A stretch of DNA of 64,000 nt from Riptortus pedestris. Lineage: Eukaryota; Arthropoda; Insecta; Hemiptera; Alydidae. The position numbers and the translations under genes are program-made. The notes beneath the pieces were generated by a model. The model made no database searches, was not told the origin of the DNA, and worked only from the letters and a program-made list of their open reading frames with translations. Positions 36,800-51,008 of this stretch are shown here, in pieces; the first letter of the stretch is position 1; each line of letters starts with the position of its first letter. The stretch covers positions 224,509,001 to 224,573,000 of the forward strand of contig CM032228.1 in assembly GCA_019009955.1 (NCBI GenBank), written 5' to 3'.

Positions 36800-36875
36800 G
36801 ATTTCCGAGTTGGAATTAGGATTTTATTAGATGATGAAATAAAATCATTAGTCACACCCTGGCTTAGATTCGTCT
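36800..36875 (+). mobile_element. SINE body fragment
   Basis: The 'agatgatgaaataaaatcattagtcacaccctgg' region matches the SINE body block (aaataaaatccttagtcccaccctgg). Head and tail are missing. Confidence 0.45.
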
Positions 36876-39800
36876 GTACATATTTCCTTCAATATTCCAA
36901 ATAAACACACGAGTCTAAGAATGTTTTATAGACTGAAACATTTAGCTTGTGAAATCAAACAGATCATTCATTTTTACTGTACTGTTCTCAACGGAATTAT
37001 CCATTTTGACAAACTCTAAACCCATTTTAACTAATATCGGCACGAGTCTGTACGTATATCGCTTCCCTAAAAAGCGACTTTCAACAGAATGTTGTAATTA
37101 CATATTTAGGACTAATGTAATGACTGGTTCTTCACAACTCCTATTATTGAAATTCGCAAAGAGAGTGGGAATAGAGGAGTGGGGGTCTCTAGTAGTGATA
37201 ATAAAAATCGCAAATTTCTCCATACCTATTAAGATACAAGAAAAAAGTTTTCTAAGGGATCTTTTACAAAGTCGGGTGTTAAAAATGGCAGGTGTTTATT
37301 CCTTCAAACAAACTATGTAAAATTCTTCAGAGATTATTTCAACAAACACCTTGTATTACTAAAAGTTATAATTCGTTTTTTATAACCACCTACATGGTTT
37401 GGTGGTATAAAAAAAAAAACCTCAACAGTCATTGCTCTCACACTGACGAAGTAATCGTTATCTCGTCTTATACAAGAATGGCAATTGAGGAGGCAATGAC
37501 CTTAATGGAGTGGTTTATATACTACAAAAGGTACAGACCAAGACAGGAACAAAATAAATGATAAAGGTTTTTTATTATAAGCTATCTCATTCATAATCAA
37601 TGATGAATCATTACTTTTATAGAAAATATATTTTTGTACCTGAAAACAAATTTTAACCACGCTAAATGACTTCTTTTGATAAAGTCTTTATCCTTAATCC
37701 ACCGTTTGACAGATTGGAGCCTGTCTTTCAAAAACAAGTTCATGAATTGTTCTGGGATTCTTATAATACTGGGATTTGAGGGGGGAAAAAAAAGGAAGTG
37801 CTTTCAATTTCTTTATTACCATTTCAGGTTTCATGACATTTCACATAAAATTTCTCATATTATCTACACATTTAAATAACACACTTATATACACAAATCT
37901 AGAATTTAGACTTACTTCAATTTTTTTTAAGTAACACTTATATGATATGTATGCGGTTTACATTGAGTCACTTGAAGAATGAAATACATTTATATTTTAA
38001 AAAGAAAATCTTTCTTAGTAGATCCTTAATATAAAAAGTAAATAATTTTACTACACATTAAACTTTTAATAAATCGTTGTCTTTAAAGTGATGATTATCT
38101 TTTCTTTTCTTTAAAAACACATATATCATAATATTTATACAATAATTCAAGCAGACTAACACCAAATGTATATATATAGATATCTAAAACTGAATTTATG
38201 TTTCATATCAAAGCTTATGTCGGGTTGATCGACTACACAGGTCTCTATCCACTCCGAAGTATTTACGCATGTCAAGTGCGATCTCAAAGAAGAACCCGCT
38301 TCTTCAACTATATTTGACTAACATTTAATGTAAATTCTCTAAAAACTACTAACAATTGGGCGACAAGAAACCCAACCAACACTACAGTTTCATAAAATAT
38401 CATTAAATATTTCTCTAAACAATTTCATAGAAACAACAGTATCAGAAGACTTCAACAAATATAACAAAGCTTTGGTAACATCAAATGAAGTATTTATCAC
38501 ACACATATGTCCAACATCGATAAAGATATGTATATATATATGCAGCTTAAATAGACATATGAAATATTTATCTTGGATAATTTTAATTAATAAAAATAAC
38601 ACTTATAAATAAAATCACAATGCACCAATTATGATTACAAAAAGAATAAATTATATTTTTTATTTACCTTCATAACATTTCAATAATTCATTTCTCTCAT
38701 ACATTTCATGATCTTTCAATAATAAAGAAAATTTATTCAGACAGCGAAACACGTAGTCTCATAACTTATAATATTTACAACATTATACCTCACTAAAATA
38801 CAGTGCATCTATAGTCAATTTTAGCATTGTGCATTCAAATAAATCTAATATTTACTAACGTTCAAGATTTTAAATATCTTGATTTTAAGTCGTCAGTTTC
38901 AACAGTTCATGGTCTTTTTTATTAGCAATATGAGTATTTGCATACCAGAATATATAAATCATGAATTTAATCATTTGGGAGGGGAGGGTGCGAGGGAGGG
39001 CCAACTTAATTTTTGATACCAACTAAAAGGTTCAACCTAAAGCTATTTACAAAGATAACTACCATGGAATTTAAAGGAGTTGATCTTTTTTTTTTTTTCT
39101 ATAAACTCCTTTTTCTAATGGTATTGTCATTATATACTTTTTTTACAGAAATATATATACTTTCTTATAAAATATTACACTTTATAATGTATACCTTCTT
39201 CTTCATCAAAATTAAATTTTATTCTACATAAAAAACTAAAATTTATGTTTTAAAAATAAGAGGACTACGTGATTCTAAAACTTACATTTTAAACTATTTA
39301 TATACAATACATTGTACTCCAGTCGCGAAAAAAGAATATTCAAATATATGAATTAATACAATAACTATTAAATAAATAAAAATAAGCTTCTATGTTGTTT
39401 ATAAATTACTAAAAGCAATTAGAAAATAAAATGCATACTTCTTCAAATATTCTTTTTTGAACAACCATGAAGTATTTTGTGTATAGACGTAAGTAAATTT
39501 AATCAAGAGAGATCTTTTTTCTTCCCACGAATTTAAGGCTATAAATTAACATAAAAATTATATAAACAAATCGAACGAAGCGGTTTATGATATGCCATAA
39601 GGACGGTTCTAAACAAATAGCCTTTTTAAGGGAAGGCGCATAGTAAAATACAATTAGAATACACAATTATAATAATAAACTCACTCTTTGCAACAGAAAT
39701 ACAAATAAAAAAACACCACGTTCTTATTGATTACATTTCCTCGGAATGATCCACTTCCCGTCTCCTTGTGTTAGAATTTAACATAATACATAAATGTCAG

Positions 39801-42300
39801 TAGTAGAAGGAATTCGGTTTGGCTTCTTAAACCAAAAATCACGTTTTTTTTTTTTTTTATATGAAAGACATTTTTTATTGGAATTGTACACAAATGCGAA
39901 AAAATTTACTCAAGAAGAAGTAGAATTTGAAATGAATTATAAAATATAAAGAGCTGGTTGTTACCATAGTGAATTTATAATTTCATTGACTACATAAAAC
40001 ATCTTTTTATTCGTTATTTTAATATGTAAGTTTTTCCCTAATCATGCATTAAGTATATATACTCCTTTAAATAAAATATTTTAATTTTCCACATCAAAGT
40101 AATGGCTATGTTATCACACTCCAGATTCACAAAATTAATCTTTTTGAGTAAGTTCTTGATTTTTTTTATAAATCTCAAATTTCTTCCTTTTTCTTCTATC
40201 AAATTCTAGACAAACTAGACTTTTTTTTTTTTGTATCTTTTAATTGTAATTTCACATAACTTGTCCTACTAACAAAAATTTAGTTTGAGAGACATTCATG
40301 GGATGCAACTGACGAACTCGGCGTTTTATTTATTTGACATGATGTCACAAAGAGTGCGTTCATTGAGGTCAATATTTTACAGTACAACAATAATAATGAT
40401 ATGTATATAATACTGATAATGTCACGTTTCATTGGTAGCACAACAAGAAAATACACGTATAATACATACACACCAACATCTAGGAATCTGAAGTATTTTA
40501 GGCCTACGGCAGAAAAATTACGTTTAAAATATTTCTAAGATATTTTATATACCTAATTGCTAATGATATGTATTTTTTCCCTGATACACTATGTTTTATT
40601 TAATTTACTAGTCCCAAGCTCTCAACCCCATATAGAAATCTGTGAGGGGCTCTCTGGTATTTATTAATATTTTAATGTATCTTACATGGCTCAAACTAGT
40701 GCTCTCAATTTTTATTTTTTTTTTTTCAAAAAGCCATAAACTATAAATGCAGTTCCAGTGCCAGGTGCAAAATATTTATTTGAGGCTCAAATAGGAACCT
40801 CAAATATGTTTGTTGACTCAATCAGGAAAGATTCGACTTGATGTTGTCAATAAGGTTCGTCATATACTTAATCATATTTTAAGACATTTATTGCAAAGTT
40901 AGGCAAAAAATGTCAGTTTACATAAGATGTTTAGTGCTTCCAAGAATATTTTTTCTTTAAATTCATTATTCTTTCTTGAACACCTTAAATTTTCCAATTT
41001 TTTTGTTTTTGTTAGGTGATTTCAACAAAATCATTTTGTGATTTACGTCCGTCAATCCACGTCTTGAGAAAAGACTGTTGGGTTAGGCCTTTGATAGGTT
41101 ATAATGGAACACCTCTTTATTATACAGTTAAAGTTATTTCCTACACGTTGTACTCTCCTTTACAATGCAAACTGAACCGTTAAAATATTGCTACCGGAAT
41201 ATAGATCTACAATATCTAACACACTAAAACATTCAAATTTCGAGATATCATATAGTGAATTGAATAGTCCAATGGTTTCCTATTGACTAATGACATAATT
41301 TGAAAGACCTTTTTATTATATTTGTTTGCCATTAAATGGGCTACTACAATTATGAATGGAAATGTAAATATTTGATGGTAGTTATTATACATGTTTATAT
41401 ACTTCCCATTCATCGAAATATTAGTCTTTCATTTACAATTTTCATTTAATGAAATTGAATTCTCATTAAAGAATACAAATTAACTAGCAGGATAGGAATC
41501 TAAATAGCAATATTTTCAATATTTTCATACTTTCACAGTTCAATTAGAAACTCACTGAGAACTTTTGAGAAACTTTGAGTAAATAGGTATGGTATGTAGT
41601 TGATAAAACTTGAAGATAAACAGTGGAATACATGGGTTTTAAGCGCATTCATTTTTAAAGACTGCAAAAGCTCAGAAAGCTGTTAAAAGACTTGCTGTGT
41701 GCTTTATATGGCAAATTAATAATTTTAAAATACACTTTGGCTATTCCAATCATGAAAACAGTGAGAGAGAAACCGTTTCGCAAAAAGAAGATATACTTTA
41801 GAAGTAATTGAGCTTTAGACGAAAAGGGAGGAGGTTTAAGTTCTTTTAGGACAATTAAACATTAAATAACGGACTTTTTTCAAGTTCATTCAAAAGAAAA
41901 TTTGGGGTGGGGGCTCGAATAAACAAGGAAAAATATTGGGTAAATGGCAAACAAAAATCTTGTAATCTTTGTAAAAGTGAAATATTGAAATTTAGAAAAC
42001 AGAAAATTTCTACACACCAATGCCAACTCATTTTCACTGTTTCCCGTTCTGATAATATACGAAAACGAAATGTCCTAGTCGGTATCATTTTTTTTTTAAA
42101 TCAAAAACATTCTATGTTAGCTTCTAATAATACTGCCAACGCCAAATTCTTTATAGTATTGAGGAATAACAACGAAATCTCCTTCCTCAATGAAGCACGC
42201 AGTTTGTAGAGACTACACCTGCTAATTCATCCCATGATCAGGTAAAACTGATTATCTCGGAAATGAACAAAAGTCTACCAGGGCATTTAGTGGTTTTCCA
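36876..42300. other. Intergenic, very AT-rich, no gene recognised
   Basis: About 5.4 kb between the convergent genes. Between about 37560 and 41500 the sequence is extremely AT-rich, with many T-runs and no member of the HINE or SINE families. All open frames are short and without recognised content. Confidence 0.45.
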
Positions 42301-42389
42301 TTTCCTTCGGCATCTGGCCAAAAAACTATAAGCCATCTTGAGGAAAATTCCATTCACACAAAAAAAAATTCATGAGCGAAGAAAATTCC

Positions 42390-42560
42390 TCTTAACGCCA
42401 GTGTTGTTAGTTAGCCATACCTTCGTAGCATGTAGTCCGCGAAAGCAGACATAGACATTAGCCAGTATGAGCATGCAGACCACAACTTGAATTTAAGCTC
42501 TTGTCTTTCCCCACTGACATTTTGAGTGAGAATTTTGGCAAGGAGTTGTCGGTTAAGCAT
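42390..42560 (+). repeat. Unclassified dispersed repeat, copy 3 (weak)
   Basis: Contains 'gtgttgttagttagccatac', 'gtagcatgta' and 'attagccagtat' with 'accacaact', resembling the copies at 11880 and 20570. More diverged than those two. Confidence 0.3.
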
Positions 42561-43171
42561 ACCATCCCCAAAAGGATCGTATACCGAAAATAACGACATT
42601 CCCGAGTTAATATGTTCAGCGCTATGCATATAAAATTTCAAGCCTATTGAATAACTTAAACAAAAATAGGTACAAATAAGTTTCTGATTGTTTTGATTAA
42701 CTACAGCTTTGCGTCCGGTTGGGAGAAACGGGTCCTTGATTTCCCGTTTGCACCTTGCTTGTCTTATTGCAAGCCTTTATACATCGCTAAGGGTCTACGA
42801 CCTTTCTTGCACTAATGATATAGTTACATACTACTTGCAATAAGCTACCAGTTTCCACAGTGACGAAGTTAAATTTCATGTGAAAACAGCGACGCTGCTT
42901 AAGATGTATGCGACAACCATTCAAATTCGCCTTCTTATGCACCTTAAGACTGTTCATGAAGCGCTACCTCAAATCTATTAGCAATTGTGCTGAAACGAAA
43001 TTTAAAAGTATCTATTAGTGGTTCTTTAAGTTTGCAGATTTTTTTTAGCTGGCCTTATCTCGTATTCGGTTCTATACTTGAACCCTAGGGCGCGCTTTAA
43101 AACCCCTCTTTGGGGTCGAATGATTAAATATAATATTGAATGGTGTTTTGAACTTCGTGAGGAAAGTCGAT

Positions 43172-43181
43172 TTTATTTATT
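43172..43181 (-). promoter_or_regulatory. Polyadenylation signal candidates of ChT
   Basis: On the minus strand two overlapping AATAAA hexamers lie about 90 nt after the ChT stop codon. This would end the transcript before the convergent resilin-like gene, leaving about 8 kb between them. Confidence 0.5.
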
Positions 43182-43268
43182 TTTTTTTTTTAATTTACCT
43201 AAAGACATGTTCCATTATAGCCATATCTGGCGACCAAAGGGAACGGTCGCCCGGCCCTACTCCTCGGC

Positions 43269-43560
43269 CTAGAGTTGCGTCTGCTGAGCAGGCCGCTGTC
43301 GAAGATCAGCAAGGTCGATGGCTGGGTCATCATCGTCCGTCTCCAAAGCAGGGTTGATCCTCCCGTTCATCTCGTCCTTGCCGACTAGCGTAGCAGCGGC
43401 TGCAGCAGCTGATCCGTAGAGAGGTCCCATTGCCCCAGAAGTCATCACCGCCATCTCCCCTTCGGCGGGCTCACCGACTCTCACCACGTCCTCGGGGATG
43501 TTCACCACGCAGCGGAACAGGTCGTAGCCCGGGGCCAGGTAGCCTCCTTCGAACACGTAC
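43269..43560 (-). CDS. ChT: ChT last coding exon (C-terminal tail)
   Basis: Acceptor TTTGTTGCAG ends at 43561; the exon starts G-TAC-GTG-TTC and ends at TAG (43269-43271). It encodes YVFEGGYLAPGYDLFRCVV, the conserved NIPEDVVRVGEP, an Ala-rich linker (SAAAAAATLV) and an acidic tail GRINPALETDDDDPA ending RPAQQTQL. This is the cytoplasmic C-terminus, which in CHT proteins governs trafficking. The exon is much GC-richer than its flanks. Confidence 0.9.
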
Positions 43561-46500
43561 CTGCAACAAAGTTAAGGATTAAGAGTGCAAAATTTGAAGA
43601 TCCTGATTTGATAAATAGGTTATGAACATCGCTGCTTATACACAAGCTGTAATGCCCTCAAACTAATGCACAGATATCTGGCAAATATAAAAAAAGTACG
43701 CCACCCAGGGGCCTCGTAAACAAAGACGATTTCTCACGTTTCGTTTATCTCTTCTCAGCATCTATTATCTATTACTAGATAAATGCCCGATGGCTAGAAG
43801 TGGAGTTTTGTCTTATCAAACTCGATAAATAACCTTTTCATACAAATATAAAGTCCATGTTCGCGCTCATGATATTGAAATCAAATCAGTGGGAGGGGAA
43901 GGGGTTTAGAGGTGAGAAATATGGAATATACGAAATATCTCCGTTTTTATACGTTGGAACAAAAACTTGTATAGAAGAAGACGAATTTCAAATTAAATTT
44001 TCTATAAATATTGCTATGCACATTTATTGTCTATCTTCAATATTAATTGAGATATATGATTTTTTTTTGTTTTCAGCCATTAGTAAACCCCCACTCCTAC
44101 TTATGTCACATAAACAATATTCTGTTATTTAATTAAGCACTTTATACGAAGCTTAAATACCAAATATTTTTTACTTAGAAATAGAGAATATAAGGTGAGA
44201 TGAGATTAGTGCTGTGATACTCCAACACGTGGAAAACCTGATTAGCTTAAGCAACCCCAGCGTGACGGACTTTCTTGAGTTACGAAAAGCTATATAGAAT
44301 ACCAATAGTAGAGAAACATCAGTTTAAGAAGATTTCCTCTTTAAAATTTTACGATCCCACTCATAACAACGGTGATACATTAAATTTTCGAATTCCCCGG
44401 GTATAGAAACCCTCTATTCTAGGCCCGATTCCCAATTGTATGAATTGGTTAAATACTGAGTATGGTATAGATAACTGCCATATACCTTCCCCGAAGCTCA
44501 ACACGCCCGGGGCCAGGTACCCTCGTTGGAATTCCTATCTGCAACAAAGTCACCCCTAACATTAAGAGTGCAAACTTGAAATTTATGATTGGGAGAATTT
44601 GTTATGAAAACTGTTGCTATATTTTAAGCCTCGTCCTTACTTATAAACAAGCTACAATTGGGCACAAACCAATACGCAAATATAAGTATCTGGCAAAGTA
44701 TTATCAAACACTAATAAACTCATCACGCTATCTATTCTCTATTTCCAAATGAAAATAAGATGAGTAGAATTGTGGGTTTACTGAAATTTAGAAAGTACCC
44801 ATATATTACAATTTACTTCTTTTACTAGGTTCACGTCATATAAATAAAAACCAAGTATAAACTTCAAAAGCAGAATGTGGGAGGAAATCCAGAGAGAGCC
44901 ATAAATTCTATGAAAGTGTAGTTCTGGATGTCTCTTCTCCTTAGCCCTATCCCCAGGGTCCTCTCCCTACAGCTCCTACCATCTGTTATATACCACTGCC
45001 CTTATCATATTTATATATGCTTACACTAAATCCTATTTCCAAACTATTCCATGCATTTGATGTTGTTCCCTTTGACAACAATGTTAATGGCAGTCTCCAA
45101 CTGTCCTTAAGCTTATTTCTCAAATGATCACTCTTAGTAGATGACGAAAATATGGTATGCTCATTACATATACAAGTACCAGGCCGATAGAAAAGTCTGT
45201 AAACACCGAGATTCATAAACAAGACCTGTAGTATTTACATTTGTCGTATTACTCTTGAATGATTACAAAATCCGTCATGCAGCAGGAGCAGTAAGTACGT
45301 AAGATAATCAGATTTCCCACGTTGTGGTATGAAACATTACCAAGCTCATCTCACCATATATATTCTCTATATCTAAATCAAAATCCATTAAATAGAAATG
45401 GACTGAAGAAATAATGTAAGATTAACATGCTTAATACACATAGGTATACGCATTCTGACAAATACAAATTTTCGACCCAACTCAAAGCAACGAAGTTATT
45501 TTGAAATTTTGCTTTTCTCCCCCTCTAAACTTCCTTCCCTAGTGTTCGACCCCAGCCATAACGAACGTCTTTAGTTTTAAGTGAAACGCTATTACATCGA
45601 GTTTGGTAACTACCAAACGCGACCGCTAGAGTTGGAAATCGAGTTGAATATTTATGTGTGTGTGTGTTTACAAAGTTAAGAAGTCGTTTTACCTTGTGAT
45701 TAGAAAAAGGGTATTTAAAAAAGTTTTAAATACATTTTGAGATATTCAAGGAAATTGGTGTAAGTGATTCCAGTACTCCAAAAACTAAATAACAGTATAT
45801 ATAGTGCCTTATTAAATCAAGTATTATTATTTTTTACATTTTACCTAATAAATAAGAATTTATTTAGTGAAGAACTCATTGAATAGACCCCTTAGTACCA
45901 CCCTGGCTAGAAAAGGGTGATGACCTGTAGATAACCCATCCCAATTAGCAATAGTAGCAAAAAGTGGACTTTAATAAATATTTTGTTTTTAAATTGAGGG
46001 AGGGTTAGCCATGTGAGGTATGGAGTTCATCTTAATCTCACCAGGTTAATTTTGAATAGCTACTTAAAGTGCATTTTGAGATTAAATAAAATTCTTAGTC
46101 CCGTCCTGACAAGGGAAGTTTGGTGGTAACCTACAGATATGAAAAAATGTTGTTCATTAAACGCGTTATCACGTTGTTCTTATTAAGTTATCACACTTTT
46201 CTAGCTAGGATGGGACTAATAATTTTATTTAATGAACTCCTCACAAAATAAATTCCAATTGTCTAGGTGAGATTCCAACTCTAAGTTTACTAAGTGACAT
46301 TAAAACCAATGGTTAACCTGAGTCCCCAATTCATAATCAGTCCCAATTAGCTTTAGTATCACACAAAATAAATAAAACGAAAAGATTTGGAACTATTGTA
46401 ACCTAATTCAAATTAAAACTCATTATTTGGGTACTATTCTACTCTTATGGCTAATATTGCTTTAGAAACTTGAAATTTGGAAAATACCATAATAAAAAGA

Positions 46501-49112
46501 AATTTTGTGTAGTGATTATTCACTTAACTCCCAATTTTCATCGACATAAAGGTATAACAATGTAACAAATAAACAGAAATATAGTTTTAATTTCATTTAA
46601 AATCATTTTCTGTTTAGCAATAAATATTTTATATTTAAAATGAATCAAAGAATATGTGAAAAACAGGTCTTAATAACAAGAAGTCTTCCCACCAATTCCT
46701 TTATTCAAGCACAAGGCCTTTCGAGACTAACGTGCCATCATCAGGTACTAGTAACAAACAAAAATTTCTCAGATCTCAGATCTGCACTCCCACATCCAGC
46801 AACATACGAATTGTAAACAATATATACCTTAACACCCATTACTTCTATAAAATCAGCTCTTAATAGATAAATAAAATTGCCAAAATTTTGAAAATTATAA
46901 TATTTTATATTCAACGATTTCCCAACATTTTCGATCAGTTGGTCAATGTGGACCGTGTGAAGAGCATATTTCCATATGAGATAATTGTCTAAAAATAATT
47001 GCAGACAATTCTTTAGTATTAATAATCGGAAGAGGAGTTGGTGTGTAAGATTCACTTTCTCCCAACCTTGACATGGGCACCTTTCACCGCTCTCCCTGTT
47101 TATCGATATATAGGCCACCTTAACCACTTCCCGCTTATATACCTCTTTGCCTCGTTTTATGCCCGTCTTACGTAATCATTTCGTCCTCGCTCTATTAGCA
47201 GATTTCCATTAAGGGAAATTAATTTATCGGCACGCATAGTTATTAGTCTACGAATTATTAAAAAATGACACGCTTTATAAATGACAAGAAGCATGCCTCC
47301 GCCGTAAAGAGACGATTTTTCTGGTCAGGAACTATTTTTTGACCGATTTTTATGACAAATATTTTATAGTTTTATTTAATAATTAATATAGTCACGAGTT
47401 CACTTCCCGCTTGGGCTGTAGGAATTTATTTAGTTACGTAAATATTAAATAAAGTGGCTAGAAAAGGGTAGAAACCTGAGGATAACCCGTCCCAATTACG
47501 CATAGTAAAAAAAACTGGACGCCAATAAATAGTAATAAGAATAATTAATTAATTATATATATAATTTTAACGGAACTCATTTTCGTCTTCGGCTTTTTCG
47601 AAAATCGTGTCATGAGTACAACCTCAATAGCTGATTTCCTTTAAGGTCTGCTTCTCAGATAAAGGTACTAACATATTTAGAATTAAAACACCAAAACCAA
47701 TAATTGAGACGGCAACTAACTTGGAATAACTGCACCTAAACCAATAAATGGGACCTTAACTTCTGTTTTGAATTCAAAGTTAAACTGTGTCTTGAAACTA
47801 AACCATTAATCAATTCAGCTATCAATATTATCCCCAGCCCCACAACTCTAGGATTCCAATGGAATTCAATTCTACCAAGCCAACTCAGGAGTTGAATACA
47901 TTCTGGGACGATAAGAAAATTCCATTAATTTTATTTTAATTTTTTCTCGCACCATTTCTCATTAATTCCATCAAATACAAATATTTTTCCCTCGCACGAC
48001 CAATAATATTCGGGCATTATACCTCAATTCAAAAATATGTTCATCAATATTCAATTAATTAATAACGAACTAAATGCTTTCTCAATACGGATCATTGCAT
48101 TGAATACGGAAGCACAATTATACATCTATCGATAAAATTATTAATTTTCAAATCCAAAAACAAAAGATTGATCCGTTGAGTCATGTTTGAAGGAGTAATT
48201 TTTAGATTTGAGTAACTAATTGAAGAGCTTCTTTCTCTTAATTTTTCAAATCGGTTATATTGGGTCGGGTCACTCCTATCGAAGTAAATATTTGTCAAGC
48301 TGAATACAATATGTATGAAATATTTGTTATTACGTTGCTGAGTTTTTGTGTAATTTTGTAGTAGCCAGTATAAGAAATGGCGGTTTATAGCAGCTGATGA
48401 TTCGTTTAGGTTGTACGCATGAAACGATTTTCAAGGAATACCAAGAAGTATCAATCAATTCTTCTTAGGAGATGAAGAAAAAAGAGGCGCCTTTAAATTT
48501 ATATATCTGGAATATGGAGACGACGGGTATCTTGCGGATTAAGGTGTGGGTACATCTACCACTACCCACAGTAAGCTGAAGATAAAAAGAGATGTATGTT
48601 CCATCCACGCATAAGGAGAAATTAGTTCAGAAGTTTGCTACCAGAACGTGCTGTCGTGGATTCGGGGGAGTCTAGGGAGTAATTATACATCAATAGCATA
48701 GGGATGAAACATTATGCATGAGCAGTCACAGGGATGGCTAAAGACTTGGACTCTCTTGGATCCCGTCCTCAGGGGAGCTAACTGCACCGAACTAACCAGC
48801 AACCCCCGAGTAAAATGAGGCTCGTCAGTCTACTGGAGACAACGTATGTCGGGAACTCCGGTTGTGGTATGTTGGTTACCGGGGCGTTGTACGTCTCGTT
48901 AAAACACTAATCGCGAATCTCAAAATCTTCATGGTCTACAATGTCACATAAATAATAATAATATATGATATTTATTGTCTGTTAAGGCGTTAGCGGTCGC
49001 TATTTGACACTTGAAAATTCTATTTAGAAGAAAAGGTCAAATTCTATAATTTCGGAACTCGCTGAAACCTGATCAGGAGAAGTGTGATCCTAGAGAATGG
49101 TTGAAACACAAT

Positions 49113-49166
<54 letters not shown>

Positions 49167-49687
49167 AGCGCGAGCGCGCGAAATTTGAAAAAAATCGCGT
49201 CACAACCACAATAGCTGATTTCCCTTAAGAAAGTTCTAGTAATAGATCATGAGCAAACTTAAGACTGGACATGTCTAAACGTTTTGATGATGAGTTGGAT
49301 AATGAGGTCCATTCGTAAACGAACGGTAATACTAAACCGACATTGCTATCTAGATTAAGTCCACGCTTTCACGAGAGACGAGCAGTGTTTCAGCAACGCC
49401 TAATCTGTTGCAAAATCTTCGGCAACTTGTGCTATTTTCAGAGTGAAGGTCGCATGCGTTAAGTAGTATATGCCGCACATTTCTAGGCTTAGGCCAGAGC
49501 CTCTGCCTGCTCAATTATTGGCGGATTTCCCTTAAGCAGAATTTCGAAATATTTTCGAATTATAAGACGGATTTAAAAAAAAAAAAAAATCCCTTGAGGG
49601 AAATCAGCTATTTGACGCAATTTTCGAAACATTTCCACAGATGTCTATCGAGCCTACCCAGGAGATGATGAAAGTGAGGTTCATTCA

Positions 49688-49742
<55 letters not shown>

Positions 49743-50956
49743 CTGTTAATGCTCTGGCAGTCGTGATTTTGATTTGATCGTTACCAAACTGCAAATTTAA
49801 AAGTTTTATGAAATATTAAATATCAGGTTCACTAATGGCTTAAATGGGACCAGTGAAATGGGGGTTTAGAGGAGGGAATTTTTTAAATTTTAAATATCTC
49901 CGTTATTATATTAAAGTTTAAAAATGTTATTGAACCAATCTTATTGCAAATGGAATGGCCTATTAATGTTATTATATATATATTCGGTATCATGAATATT
50001 ACCGAGATATTTGGATTTCATAGTTTTCGGATCTCAGTAAACAACCCCTCTTACATATGTCAACTTAACAATAAACTATTATGCCATGAACCACTTCATT
50101 CCAAGGTTAAATATCAAATATGGTTTTTATTGAACTTTTACCTTCTGAGTTACGTACGTTATGTGATGGAGTCATCAATTATGTTTTTTCGTTCTTTGCT
50201 CGAAAACGTGTTGTTGAGTTTTACTACACACGAGATTTCACCGTTTCATGCAACTCTTAAGATAGTATTTAATATTTGCTGAATTCGGACAATGAATAGT
50301 GGGGTATAGAAGTGGGAATCGAAAATTCAAAATATATCTTGGAGAGAGAGAAAAAAAAAACAAAAAAAAAAAAAACGTCCAATTCTTCACAATTTGTTTA
50401 TTTCAGCGCTAAGCGCTTTCAAAGACTAATGTCTCCATCTTCAGAGCTACTTGCATGCGCTCATTGGGAAAGACAGCAAGCGACTCTTCGCTTTCTTCGA
50501 GTCACTTGCTGTCTTTCCGAATGAGCGCATGCAAGTAGCTCTGAAGATGGAGACATTAGTCTTTGAAAGCGCTTAGCGCTGAAATAAACAAATTGTGAAG
50601 AATTGGACGTTTTTTTTTGTTTTTTTTTCTCTCTCCAAGTAAACATTCTTCACTTCCAACAAACACTGCCGTGGATCAAAATATATCCGTTATTATGAGT
50701 CGGATAAATGTTATTAAGTCAACATTGTTGTTCTACAATTGCTGTTCGATGCATTTTTTAACTCAAGTACTCAGCGGATTTTTAGTACTTTCTAGCTTTC
50801 TGTCATCAGTAGCCCCCCTTTATTCTACTCATCGTTTTAGCAGATTTCCCTTAAGGGATATCAGCTATTGAGGTCGTACTCATGACGCGATTTTCGAAAA
50901 TTTTCTTCAAATGTCCATCGATCCTACCCAGGAGATGACGAAAATGAGGTCCGTTC

Positions 50957-51008
<52 letters not shown>

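Noticed and set aside
50312..50646. Two similar proteins on opposite strands
   Set aside because: They are the two arms of a palindrome translated in opposite directions, not a gene pair.
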